DNA of 7,648 nt from Rickettsia typhi (GCA_945898025.1 CAMDGT010000053.1:1-7648), one strand, 5' to 3'. Counted from the first letter of the stretch, positions 1-7,136 are shown. Notes: generated from the sequence alone by a model not told the origin. Program-made: numbers and translations.

Positions 1-56
1 TAGTAAAGAATTTTTTAAGAAATCTTGCGACATTTTATAAGATGCAATATTTAATT

Positions 57-132
57 TGGTAGCGGGAGAGGGTTTCGAACCCCCGACACACGGATTATGA
101 TCCCGTTGCTCTACCGACTGAGCTATCCCGCC
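57..132 (-). tRNA. tRNA-Met (CAU), elongator type
   Basis: On the minus strand this folds as a complete 76-nt cloverleaf. The acceptor stem is GGCGGGA/TCCCGCT with a terminal G-U pair. The D arm is GCTC/GAGC around AGTCGGTA, the anticodon stem is ACGGG/TCCGT with loop ATCATAA (anticodon CAT), the variable loop is GTGTC, and the T arm is GGGGG/CCCTC around TTCGAAA. Discriminator A and the 3' CCA are encoded. The paired G1-U72 and the absence of the three G-C pairs at the base of the anticodon stem argue against initiator tRNA-fMet. A lysidine-modified tRNA-Ile2 also has a CAT anticodon and cannot be fully excluded, but the sequence looks most like alphaproteobacterial elongator tRNA-Met. Confidence 0.95.
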
Positions 133-165
133 GAAATGTTTAGTAAATAATTTATTTAATTTTTA

Positions 166-183
166 GGTATAAACGGTATAAAC
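166..183. repeat. 9-bp tandem repeat upstream of the tRNA
   Basis: GGTATAAAC occurs twice head to tail. On the minus strand it lies about 35-50 nt upstream of the tRNA 5' end, where promoter elements would be expected. I cannot assign -35 and -10 boxes with confidence. The rest of the stretch between the tRNA and bioF is AT-rich and shows nothing else I can support. Confidence 0.5.
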
Positions 184-270
184 CAAAAAAACAGCGAAAT
201 AATAGAATTCGAATTTAATTTTTCAAATGTTTTTTGGTAATTAAATAAATAATTAATTATAACGATATTT

Positions 271-1485
271 TTAGCCCCATATTTTAAGAGATTTCTTAAC
301 AATTTTTGCCAATTTTTCTATATCTTTTTTGCGATGATTAGTGGAAAAAGTAATTCTTAATCTTGCCTCACCTACAGGAACAGTTGGAGGGCGAATTGCA
401 GAAATTATAAAGCCTTGATTTTTAACATAATTAGCAATATCAAGAACTCTTTTATTATCTCCAACAATTATTGGCACTATCAGAGATTGAGGCTTAGGAA
501 ACTTCATTAAATCACAAAAATAATCAACATTTCTCCAAGCCTTGAAAGCCCTATTCCCTTTCGCAATTATTTTTAGAGATTCATAAATAGAAGCCAAAAC
601 CGCAGGAGGCAATGCCGTTGAATAAATTGCGGTTTTAGCAAAATTTTTTAAATATTTTATAATTATTTCGTTGCCAGCAACATATCCACCAATTACTCCT
701 ACAGCCTTCGATAAAGTGCCCATTTGTAAATAAAATACCGAATTTTTAATCGATAAATCTTTTTTAGCCAAATCTTTTTTAGCCAAATATTTTTTAGCTA
801 AATATTTTTTAGGGATTGTAAAATCTTTTACCCCAAAACTGTGGGCTTCATCTATTAACAATCCGCTATTAAATTTTTTAGCCAAACTCCATAAATCGTT
901 AATTTTACCAACATCTCCGTCCATTGAAAATATTGATTCACTAACAATTAAACATCTTGAAAATAAATGACGATTCTGCATTAAAATCTTTTCGCAATTT
1001 ATTGTATCATTATGAGCAAATCGCATCATTTTAGCACCACTAAGCTTAATTCCATCAATTAAACAAGAGTGAATTAAGCGATCAGCAACGACGAGATCTC
1101 CCCTACCAACTAAAGCAGGAACAACACCAACCGCCACAGAATAACCAGAAGAAAATAATAAAGAAGCTTCGCGATTTTTAATTTTGGCAATTTTTTCTTC
1201 AATTTTTTGATAAAAAACATTGTTGCCCGTTATATATCGAGAAGAGCCTGCGCCAACTCCATATTTTTCTGTTGCCTTAATCGCCACTTTCTTAAGCTTG
1301 TAATAATCGGTCAGACCAAGATAATCATTATCTGCAAACGAAATAAGCTTTAAACCATCTTGATTTTTATCTAAAAAAAATTTTTTATTTTTATCATAAA
1401 TTTTTTCATAAATGCAAGGGTCTCTTGCAAGATTATTAGATTCCAGCTGACGAAGCTTTGTTACAAAATAATTTTCTGCTTTCAT
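271..1485 (-). CDS. bioF: 8-amino-7-oxononanoate synthase (KAPA synthase), BioF
   Basis: This is a PLP-dependent alpha-oxoamine synthase that condenses pimeloyl-ACP (or -CoA) with alanine to give 8-amino-7-oxononanoate, the first step of biotin ring assembly, in the cytoplasm. It has 404 residues. Family motifs are in order: NDYLGL (53-58), GAGSSRYITGN (78-88), the PLP-stacking His139 in RLIHS, SMDGD (187-191), DEAHSFG (212-218) with Asp212, and GTLSKA (256-261) with Schiff-base Lys260. Hallmark residues outweigh the related enzymes HemA and Kbl. The residues between the Asp motif and the Lys motif (about 220-249) are unusual: the normal Gly-rich loop is replaced by a repeated KKYLA/KKDLA segment and the spacing is roughly a dozen residues longer than I expect. 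ATG at 1485 is the only plausible start and has no Shine-Dalgarno site. It diverges from the flavin oxidoreductase gene. No other biotin gene is in the window. Confidence 0.93.
   Translation of the reverse strand: MKAENYFVTKLRQLESNNLARDPCIYEKIYDKNKKFFLDKNQDGLKLISFADNDYLGLTDYYKLKKVAIKATEKYGVGAGSSRYITGNNVFYQKIEEKIAKIKNREASLLFSSGYSVAVGVVPALVGRGDLVVADRLIHSCLIDGIKLSGAKMMRFAHNDTINCEKILMQNRHLFSRCLIVSESIFSMDGDVGKINDLWSLAKKFNSGLLIDEAHSFGVKDFTIPKKYLAKKYLAKKDLAKKDLSIKNSVFYLQMGTLSKAVGVIGGYVAGNEIIIKYLKNFAKTAIYSTALPPAVLASIYESLKIIAKGNRAFKAWRNVDYFCDLMKFPKPQSLIVPIIVGDNKRVLDIANYVKNQGFIISAIRPPTVPVGEARLRITFSTNHRKKDIEKLAKIVKKSLKIWG
755..814. repeat. 15-bp tandem repeat inside bioF (about 4 units)
   Basis: Units begin at 755, 770, 785 and 800. 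The first two are identical (AAATC, six T, AGCC on the plus strand); the third has two substitutions and the fourth diverges at its end. The period is a multiple of three, so on the coding strand it reads as KKYLA, KKYLA, KKDLA, KKDLS without breaking the frame. Confidence 0.9.
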
Positions 1486-1662
1486 ATCAAATTTATAGAT
1501 TTTAATAAAACTAGTTTTTTTACTTGTAAGTTTTAATTAATTAATTTAATATCGCCCTTTAGTTCATGACAAGAGTTTTTTTATGTTTACGGGCTGTTAA
1601 ATATTAGATTTAGCCTTGTTGCTTAGCTTTGTTGTTTTATTTAGTTGTTTAATATAACCTAT

Positions 1663-1670
1663 AAGGGGAG
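1663..1670 (+). promoter_or_regulatory. strong Shine-Dalgarno site that fixes a TTG start
   Basis: AAGGGGAG lies five bases before TTG at 1676. An in-frame TAA at 1655-1657 blocks any longer reading, and the next in-frame ATG falls about 100 codons inside conserved sequence. The TTG is therefore the start. The other 190 bases between bioF and this gene are AT-rich; they must hold both divergent promoters, but I see no convincing pair of boxes. Confidence 0.85.
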
Positions 1671-1675
1671 TTCAA

Positions 1676-3082
1676 TTGTTAAAAGTCATTAAATCTCTAG
1701 AAATTTCTGGCAAAAATTGTCTACCAATTATTGAAGGCGGAAAGGGAATCGGCATAACCAACGGGGTAACTGCTGGTCATTTTGCGAAGGCAAATGCAGT
1801 AGGAACGTTCTCGGGAGTTAATGCAGATTATATCGATGAAAATGAAAAGTTTATCCCCCTAGAATACAAAACCCACACCAGAAGAGAAAAGCACGAGGAA
1901 CTAATAGAATACAGCATCAAAGGCGGAATATCGCAAGCAAAAATTGCTCATGACATCGCTAGCGGTAATGGCAGAATTCATATGAATGTCTTGTGGGAAA
2001 TGGGCGGTGCAGAAAAAGTTTTAAACGGCATTCTTGACGGTGCAAAAGATTTAATCCACGGTATTACCTGCGGTGCAGGAATGCCTTATCGCCTTGCTGA
2101 AATAGCTGAAAAATACAGAGTTTATTATTATCCAATCGTTTCTTCAATGAGAGCATTTCGTGCCCTATGGAAAAGAAGCTATCACAAAGCAAAAGACCTT
2201 CTCGGAGGAGTTGTTTACGAATGTCCTTGGCGAGCTGGAGGTCATAATGGGCTATCAAATGCCGAAGATCCACTAAAATTTGAAGATCCTTACCCTAGAA
2301 TCACAGAACTCAGAAGCTTCATGAATTCTGTTGGTCTAAATGATGTGCCAATTATTATGGCTGGTGGTGTATGGAACATTGAAGAATACGAAGATTGGCT
2401 TGATAACCCCGAAGTCGGGCCTATTGTTTTCCAATTTGGCACAAGACCAATTTTAACTCAAGAATATTCCGTTCCTAACAGCTGGAAACAAAAACTACTT
2501 ACCCTTAAAAACGGAGACATCTATCTTAATCGCTTTAGCCCTACTGGCTTCTATTCTTCAGCAATTGAAAATGGCTTTATCCGCGAATTACAAGGCAGAG
2601 AAATTAGACAAGTTGACTATCGAACTAAGAGCGATTCAGAATTTAATACTCCCATTAATTTTGGACAAAGAGGCAGATTAGTCTATATCAAAAGCTCCGA
2701 TAATCAAAAAGTTCAGAGTTGGGTTTCTCTAGGTCATAATGAGCCAATGAAAACACCTGATGAAACCCTTATGTTTGTCGATAAATCAAAGGCATTGCAA
2801 ATTCTAACCGATCAAGTTAATTGTATGGGCTGTTTAAGTCATTGTCGTTTTAGCAATTGGTCAGATAAAGCAGAAAACAACTACACCATCAATCGCAAGG
2901 CTGATCCTCGTAGCTTCTGCATTCAAAAAACTTTACAAGATGCAAAAAATGGAATTGATATTGACAATCAACTAATATTTTCTGGACACAGTGCTTATCG
3001 CTTTTCTACTGATCAATTTTATGCTAATGGCTTTGTTCCAACTATTGGCGAACTAGTAAATAGAATAATGCTCGGTAAATAA
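1676..3082 (+). CDS. nitronate monooxygenase-like NAD(P)H/FMN flavin oxidoreductase
   Basis: This is a TIM-barrel FMN enzyme of the 2-nitropropane dioxygenase / nitronate monooxygenase family (468 aa, cytoplasmic, no signal peptide). Visible motifs are GITNGVTAG near the N-terminus (26-34), TCGAGMP (131-137), AGGHNG (187-192) with the candidate catalytic His190, MAGGVW (228-233) for FMN phosphate binding, and QFGTRP (253-258). After the barrel comes a long C-terminal part with CMGCLSHC (Cys383, 386, 390) and Cys415 in RSFCIQKTL. This tail is absent from classic short nitronate monooxygenases but is familiar to me from alphaproteobacterial homologues, and it could bind metal or an Fe-S cluster (inference). 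The true substrate is unknown: the family also contains enoyl reductases and quinone reductases. It ends in TAATAA, three bases from the convergent copper-protein gene, with no terminator hairpin between them. Confidence 0.88.
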   Translation: MLKVIKSLEISGKNCLPIIEGGKGIGITNGVTAGHFAKANAVGTFSGVNADYIDENEKFIPLEYKTHTRREKHEELIEYSIKGGISQAKIAHDIASGNGRIHMNVLWEMGGAEKVLNGILDGAKDLIHGITCGAGMPYRLAEIAEKYRVYYYPIVSSMRAFRALWKRSYHKAKDLLGGVVYECPWRAGGHNGLSNAEDPLKFEDPYPRITELRSFMNSVGLNDVPIIMAGGVWNIEEYEDWLDNPEVGPIVFQFGTRPILTQEYSVPNSWKQKLLTLKNGDIYLNRFSPTGFYSSAIENGFIRELQGREIRQVDYRTKSDSEFNTPINFGQRGRLVYIKSSDNQKVQSWVSLGHNEPMKTPDETLMFVDKSKALQILTDQVNCMGCLSHCRFSNWSDKAENNYTINRKADPRSFCIQKTLQDAKNGIDIDNQLIFSGHSAYRFSTDQFYANGFVPTIGELVNRIMLGK

Positions 3083-3085
3083 TAA

Positions 3086-3538
3086 TCAATTTACTTGCAA
3101 AATATAATTATCAAGTCGATCTTTATTTATCGCTATTTTCTTCTTATAACTTTTTATAAAATCTTTCGCCTCTTCTAGGTTTAAAGGGCTGCCAACCTGA
3201 ATAACCCCAACCATTCCCATTACTAAATGGTTTGAGCATTGATAAATATAAACACCTTCTTTTTGGTAATTAAAAACTATTTCTTGATTATTTTCTCCTT
3301 TCCAATTATTTGAGCCTTCTGGCACAAAAATCGACCTCGAATTATGTCCTGAATCTACAGGCATAAAAATGACTTGATCCCCTTTTTCTATTTTTAAAAA
3401 GGCTGGCTCAAAAATCATCGACTTGCCATTTTTAACATTCAACATTTCAACCTTATATTTCTTTGCCCAAGAAATTGCTGGCAAAAATATAATTAAAGCC
3501 AAAAAAACAAGCATTCTTGTAAAATTTTGCAAATTCAT
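3086..3538 (-). CDS. pseudoazurin-type type-1 (blue) copper protein, exported
   Basis: This is a cupredoxin that shuttles single electrons in the periplasm. From ATG at 3538 it has 150 residues: a signal peptide (1-25, hydrophobic LVFLALIIFLPAISWA, cleavage after SWA) and one cupredoxin domain. The type-1 copper ligands are all present: His65 in DSGHNS, then Cys101, His104 and Met109 in CSNHLVMGM. The C-x2-H-x4-M spacing and the C-terminal helical tail (NLEEAKDFIKSY) match pseudoazurin rather than plant plastocyanin. Reading continues upstream to a TTG at 3613, but that lies inside the katG terminator, so I reject it. ATG 3538 has a weak TAGG five bases away; ATG at 3514 would leave a shorter signal peptide and is the alternative. 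It follows katG in the same direction but is separated by a terminator, so it probably has its own promoter. Confidence 0.88.
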   Translation of the reverse strand: MNLQNFTRMLVFLALIIFLPAISWAKKYKVEMLNVKNGKSMIFEPAFLKIEKGDQVIFMPVDSGHNSRSIFVPEGSNNWKGENNQEIVFNYQKEGVYIYQCSNHLVMGMVGVIQVGSPLNLEEAKDFIKSYKKKIAINKDRLDNYILQVN

Positions 3539-3572
3539 TAAATGCCTAAAATAAATTAAAAAATTTCTGCCC

Positions 3573-3604
3573 AGTTTATCAGTAAAGAAGTTTATCAGTA
3601 AAGA
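3573..3604. repeat. 16-bp direct tandem duplication upstream of the copper-protein gene
   Basis: Two identical 16-bp copies (AGTTTATCAGTAAAGA on plus) occupy 3573-3588 and 3589-3604, between the katG terminator and the pseudoazurin start. On the minus strand each copy carries TTTACTGATAAACT. TTTACT of the first copy and TGATAAACT of the second would form a -35 box and an extended -10 box 18 bp apart. The duplication is plain; the promoter reading is a guess. Confidence 0.8.
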
Positions 3605-3637
3605 AAAAATCAAGAGGCAATGAGATCGCCCCTTGAT
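3604..3637 (-). terminator. intrinsic terminator of katG
   Basis: On the minus strand ATCAAGGGGC pairs with GCCTCTTGAT (10 bp, one G-U) around a 9-nt loop, followed directly by a run of T. The hairpin starts 14 bases after the katG stop. On the plus strand the hairpin is followed by A-rich sequence, so it works only for katG. This is the clearest terminator in the window. Confidence 0.9.
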
Positions 3638-3650
3638 TAAAAAATTAATT

Positions 3651-5912
3651 TTATTTTTTTATATCGAAACGATCTGCATTCATAACTTTTGTCCAAGCCT
3701 TAACAAAATCTTTGATAAATTTTTCTTTACCATCATCAGAGGCATAAACTTCCGCAACCGCACGAAGTTCAGCACTTGAACCAAAAACCAAATCAACAGA
3801 AGTAGCTTTCCACTTAAGTTTGCCAGTCTTTCTATCGTAAGCCTCGTATAAACCTTCGACGTTAGTAGATTTTTTCCACTCATTAGACATATCAAGCAAA
3901 TTCACAAAGAAATCATTGCTCAATGATCCGGCTTTTTTAGTCAAAATGCCATATTCAGAATTGTCTGCATTTGCTCCTAAAGACCTCATGCCACCAATTA
4001 AAGCAGTCATTTCTGGAACCGTTAAGCCAAGCATATAAGCGCGATCAATTAAAGAATTAATCGGAGATAATTTAGCATCTTTGCTGTAATAATTTCTAAA
4101 AGCATCAGCTTTAGGCTCTAAAACCGCAAAAGATTTAATATCGGTATGATTTTGATTGGCATCAACTCTTCCCGCCTGAAATGGAACTTTAATTTTAAAA
4201 CCCGCTTCACGAGCACTTTTTTCAAGAGCAACGGAGCCTCCAAGTACGATTATATCTGCAAGAGAAACTTTTTTACCTTCTGTTAAAGAATTGTTAAAAG
4301 TTTTTTGAATTTTTTCCAAAGCACTGATGGTTTTATTCAATTCTTGAGGATTATTAACTGCCCAGTTTTTTTGAGGCTCTAGGCGGATTCTTGAACCGTT
4401 GGCACCGCCTCGCATATCAGTTACACGAAAAGAAGAAGCCGAAGCCCAAGAAGCCTTAACCAATTCAGAATTTTTTAAACCAGATGCTGAAATCTTGCTT
4501 TTTAATCTTTCAATATCAGTATCGTTGATTAGAGCATGATTAATTTTAGGAAGATGGTCTTGCCATGCAAATATTTCTTTTGGAGATTCCTTGCCAACAT
4601 ATCTAGCACTAGGACCAACATCCCGATGAGTTAATTTAAACCAAGCTCTAGCAAAGGCTTTTTCAAATTTTTTTGGATTTTCTTGAAAATTTTTAGCAAT
4701 CTTGCGATATTCTGGATCAAATTTTAATGATAAATCTGTCGTCAACATAATTGGGGCAGTTCTCTTTGCGGGGTCATGAGCATCTGGCACTAGATTATTA
4801 GCATTTTTATCATCGGGAACCCACTGAATTGCACCGCTAGGGCTTTTGGTTTTTATCCAATTAAAAGAAAATAAATTATTGAGATATTCATGAGTCCAAA
4901 CAGCAGGGTTAGCTGTCCATGCGCCTTCAAGACCACTAGTTACAGTATCAACACCTTTTCCTGTTTTGCATTTATTTTTCCAACCAAACCCCTGTTCTTC
5001 AATTGAGGCCGATGCAGGCTCAACATCAATACATTTTTCTGCTTTATGAGCACCGTGAGATTTTCCAAAAGTATGCCCTCCCGCAATTAATGCTACCGTC
5101 TCTTCGTCGTTCATTCCCATATTTGCAAATGTTTCACGAATTTGATGAGCAGCAGAAATAGGGTCTCCGTTGCGATTCGGACCTTCAGGATTAACATAAA
5201 TTAAGCCCATTGTTGTTGAGCCTAAAGGCTTCTCTATTTTGCCTTTATTGTCAAAGCGATGACTTTTCATAAATTTGTTCTCCGGCCCCCAATATACTAA
5301 ATCTGGCTCAAAATCATCAACTCTACCGCCAGCAAAACCAACGGTTTTAAAGCCCATCGATTCTAAAGCAACATTACCACTTAAAACCATTAGATCTGCC
5401 CAAGAAAGCTTATTGCCGTATTTCTTTTTAACTGACCATAATAATCTTCTTGCCTTGTCTAAATTAGCATTATCTGGCCAACTATTAAGAGGCTCGAATC
5501 TTTGTTGTCCTCCTCCTGCACCGCCTCTTCCATCTTCCGATCTATATGTTCCGGCACTATGCCAAGCCATTCTAATAAAGAACGGGCCGTAATTACCATA
5601 ATCTGCAGGCCACCATTCTTGCGAAGTAGTTATAATCTTTTTTATTTCCGCTTTCAACAGATTAATATCAATTTTAGCAAATTCTTTAGCATAATTATAA
5701 TTATCTTCGTAAGGGCTCGATTCTTTAGCTTGTTGACGAAGCGGAGATAAGTTTACTTTATTTGGCCACCAAAATTCATTTGGCTTAGCTTCAAAATTAG
5801 CATGATTTAATGCATTATTATTTTGAGCAGAACAGCCTGTAATGGCAACGGAAGCAATGGCAAAAAGTTTATTGGCAAAAAGTTTATTGGCAAAAAGTTT
5901 ATTGATTTTCAT
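3651..5912 (-). CDS. katG: bifunctional catalase-peroxidase KatG with lipoprotein-type signal peptide
   Basis: This heme enzyme breaks down hydrogen peroxide by catalase and peroxidase activity. It has 753 residues: a leader (1-26), a heme domain (about 60-440) and the degenerate duplicated C-terminal domain (about 455-753), full length for the family. The active site is intact: distal Arg114, Trp117 and His118 in [11 protein letters not shown], proximal His280 in [11 protein letters not shown], and the Trp117-Tyr239-Met265 residues of the KatG cross-link at family spacing. Arg430 in THRDVGP matches the mobile Arg. The leader ends in ITGC-SAQ, a lipobox with Cys27 as the lipidated residue and Ser at +2, so I infer an outer-membrane lipoprotein facing the periplasm. 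Exported KatG forms (Francisella KatG, KatP) are known. The leader holds three NKLFA repeats. There is no clear Shine-Dalgarno site. The gene ends at a strong terminator. Confidence 0.96.
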   Translation of the reverse strand: MKINKLFANKLFANKLFAIASVAITGCSAQNNNALNHANFEAKPNEFWWPNKVNLSPLRQQAKESSPYEDNYNYAKEFAKIDINLLKAEIKKIITTSQEWWPADYGNYGPFFIRMAWHSAGTYRSEDGRGGAGGGQQRFEPLNSWPDNANLDKARRLLWSVKKKYGNKLSWADLMVLSGNVALESMGFKTVGFAGGRVDDFEPDLVYWGPENKFMKSHRFDNKGKIEKPLGSTTMGLIYVNPEGPNRNGDPISAAHQIRETFANMGMNDEETVALIAGGHTFGKSHGAHKAEKCIDVEPASASIEEQGFGWKNKCKTGKGVDTVTSGLEGAWTANPAVWTHEYLNNLFSFNWIKTKSPSGAIQWVPDDKNANNLVPDAHDPAKRTAPIMLTTDLSLKFDPEYRKIAKNFQENPKKFEKAFARAWFKLTHRDVGPSARYVGKESPKEIFAWQDHLPKINHALINDTDIERLKSKISASGLKNSELVKASWASASSFRVTDMRGGANGSRIRLEPQKNWAVNNPQELNKTISALEKIQKTFNNSLTEGKKVSLADIIVLGGSVALEKSAREAGFKIKVPFQAGRVDANQNHTDIKSFAVLEPKADAFRNYYSKDAKLSPINSLIDRAYMLGLTVPEMTALIGGMRSLGANADNSEYGILTKKAGSLSNDFFVNLLDMSNEWKKSTNVEGLYEAYDRKTGKLKWKATSVDLVFGSSAELRAVAEVYASDDGKEKFIKDFVKAWTKVMNADRFDIKK
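5859..5903. repeat. 15-bp tandem repeat (3 perfect units) in the katG signal peptide
   Basis: The unit GGCAAAAAGTTTATT occurs at 5859-5873, 5874-5888 and 5889-5903 without a mismatch. On the coding strand it reads NKLFA three times (residues 4-18). With a single unit the leader would be [17 protein letters not shown], an ordinary 17-residue lipoprotein signal, which suggests two extra units were gained by slippage. Confidence 0.95.
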
Positions 5913-6005
5913 TTTAATTAAAATTATTGTTTGATTTTAGAAAAATTACCTAAGAAAATTTCTCAACAGTAAATAATTGGTTAGTGGATGTCAATAATTT
6001 TAACA

Positions 6006-6060
6006 AGATTTTTTAAATAAATAAGCTAATTAATAAAATGTGTTGTTTTAAAGCAATTTT
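6006..6060. repeat. 55-bp direct repeat, left copy
   Basis: It matches 7137-7191 at 54 of 55 positions; the only difference is G6053 against A7184. Both copies have the same orientation and are 1131 bp apart. This copy lies in the 233-bp gap between the katG start and the DUF3800 gene. I see no gene or clear dyad inside it, and nothing else in the gap apart from the promoter box before the DUF3800 gene. Confidence 0.95.
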
Positions 6061-6133
6061 CAATGAATTGATTTGTTTTAGGATTGTATTTTAATTTTTT
6101 CTTGTTATTATTTCAACCTTTTCGATTATTAAA

Positions 6134-6139
6134 TATAAT
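6134..6139 (+). promoter_or_regulatory. candidate -10 box of the DUF3800 gene
   Basis: A perfect TATAAT lies six bases before ATG 6146. A poor -35 (TTTCAA) lies 17 bp upstream. Transcription would start at or next to the ATG, giving a leaderless message; no Shine-Dalgarno site is present. In AT-rich DNA such a match can occur by chance. Confidence 0.4.
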
Positions 6140-6145
6140 TTTATT

Positions 6146-6933
6146 ATGAGCTTTGTAATTTACATAGACGAATCTGGCGATGAAGGATTTTCACCAAAAA
6201 GCTCAAAATTGTTTTCCATGTCTTGCATTATTATTAAAAAAGAAAATGATTTATCGCTTGTTAAACATAGAGATAATATATGCAATAAAATTTCTTTTAG
6301 TAAAAATAAGCCCTTAAAAACTATTCATTTTGCCGACTTAAGAAACCACGAACAAAGGAAATATGTTTGCAACTATTTATCAAAGGAGAAGGTTCCAATG
6401 AGAGCAATTAATATAATAATAACAAATCCTCAATTCCCGAAAAAACTTTAAACAGTTATAAGCAAGATAGAAATCGATTTTATTGGTATACGGCTAGATT
6501 TTTATTTGAAAGAATATCTTGGTTTCTTAAAGACTTCCCCAATAAGATGGAATATCCATATATTGTTTTTTCCAATAGAAAGCAATCAAAAGTAAAAGAT
6601 TTTATCACTTATTTAAATAAATTAAAAGCAGAAACAAAAAATGAAATACATTGGGATTCTTTTTCTATAGATGAAAAGCATATAAAATCTATGCCTCATG
6701 AAAAAAGGGCTGGACTTCAAATTGCCGATATATTTGCCACTGCTTTTAGAAAATATATGTTTGAATGTAACAGTTTTAAAGACGTTGAAAGCTCTTATGC
6801 AAAAATTCTAAAACCCTTTATTTACAATTCTAAGGAAAATTATAAATCTTATGAATTAAAAATACTTGGAAAATATGATGATTGCAATACAGAGACTATA
6901 GAATGCTTAAAAAGTAGTTATAAATTCGACTAG
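6146..6933 (+). pseudogene. DUF3800 domain protein, frameshifted
   Basis: Two adjacent reading frames together make one DUF3800 protein of about 262 aa. The first (6146-6451) begins MSFVIYIDESGDEGF, the family's N-terminal acidic motif (Asp8, Glu9, Asp12). The second is open from about 6439 to 6933 and carries GLQIADIFATAFRKY with the conserved Asp (about residue 195 of the joined protein). The break sits at six A (6440-6445): one more A would give a continuous ORF, so a one-base deletion is likely, or the tract is corrected by slippage. The domain is thought to have an RNase H-like fold with acidic active-site residues; its function is not established, though it is often found in mobile and phage-related DNA. 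The internal ATG at 6547 is not a real start, because homologous-looking sequence continues upstream of it. The gene lies between the 55-bp repeats. Confidence 0.85.
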
Positions 6934-6949
6934 TCTTCGGAGCGAGTTT

Positions 6950-6969
6950 GCTACAAAGATATTTGTAGC
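6950..6969. other. perfect 8-bp hairpin
   Basis: GCTACAAA and TTTGTAGC pair perfectly around a GATA loop, 17 bases after the DUF3800 stop. No T run follows on either strand, so it is not a standard intrinsic terminator. It may be a structural part of the GC-rich insert. Confidence 0.7.
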
Positions 6970-6975
6970 CTGCAT

Positions 6976-7007
6976 CCCTACGGACGCCACGCCCTACGGA
7001 CGCCACG
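6976..7007. repeat. 16-bp GC-rich tandem repeat (2 perfect units)
   Basis: CCCTACGGACGCCACG is present twice head to tail (6976-6991 and 6992-7007). CGGAC of the second unit can also pair with GTCCG a few bases downstream. The composition stands out sharply against the AT-rich surroundings. Confidence 0.95.
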
Positions 7008-7031
7008 CTTTTAGTCCGACACTTACTAGTC

Positions 7032-7060
7032 TTGATTAATCTATACTAATATTATATAAA
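7032..7060 (+). promoter_or_regulatory. sigma70-like promoter without an evident gene
   Basis: TTGATT (7032-7037) and TATAAA (7055-7060) are 17 bp apart, a good match in sequence and spacing. The only ORF just downstream is nine codons, and transcription would continue antisense through the Tim44 and transposase fragments. It could be a remnant promoter, an antisense promoter or chance. Confidence 0.3.
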
Positions 7061-7136
7061 CATGTCAAGCATTATTTGTAAATCCGATTAAAATGCATCA
7101 AAAACAAACACATCATTCCTGCGCTTTAAGTGCTTT

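Larger units (their letters stand above)
6929..7033. mobile_element. small GC-rich insert with matching 9-bp flanks
   Basis: ACTAGTCTT occurs at 6929-6937 and 7025-7033, bracketing 87 bases that are far richer in G and C than their surroundings. The first flank contains the TAG stop of the DUF3800 gene; removing the insert and one flank would leave the same stop. The insert contains a hairpin and a tandem repeat. It has no coding capacity and no clear terminal inverted repeats. I infer a small non-autonomous or palindromic repeat element with a target duplication, but one copy is not proof. Confidence 0.45.

Noticed and set aside
755..814. CRISPR-like or regulatory repeat array
   Set aside because: Units are contiguous without spacers, in frame, and translated within bioF.
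2064..2273. Minus-strand ORF of 69 codons
   Set aside because: It lies wholly inside the flavin oxidoreductase gene, whose frame shows strong family motifs; it has no recognisable features.
3083..3085. Shared bidirectional terminator between the convergent genes
   Set aside because: Only three bases separate the stops, and no GC-rich dyad is visible around them.
3539..3613. N-terminal extension of the copper protein to a TTG at 3613
   Set aside because: The TTG lies inside the katG terminator hairpin, and the extension would put 25 extra residues in front of a normal signal peptide.
3680..3895. Minus-strand ORF in another frame near the katG 3' end
   Set aside because: Out-of-frame shadow of the conserved KatG C-terminus.
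5275..5750. Plus-strand ORFs antisense to katG
   Set aside because: They are opposite the conserved heme domain of KatG, rich in Ser/Pro/Leu as expected of an antisense reading, and have no start signals.
6950..6969. Intrinsic terminator for the DUF3800 gene
   Set aside because: The hairpin is good but no T run follows it.
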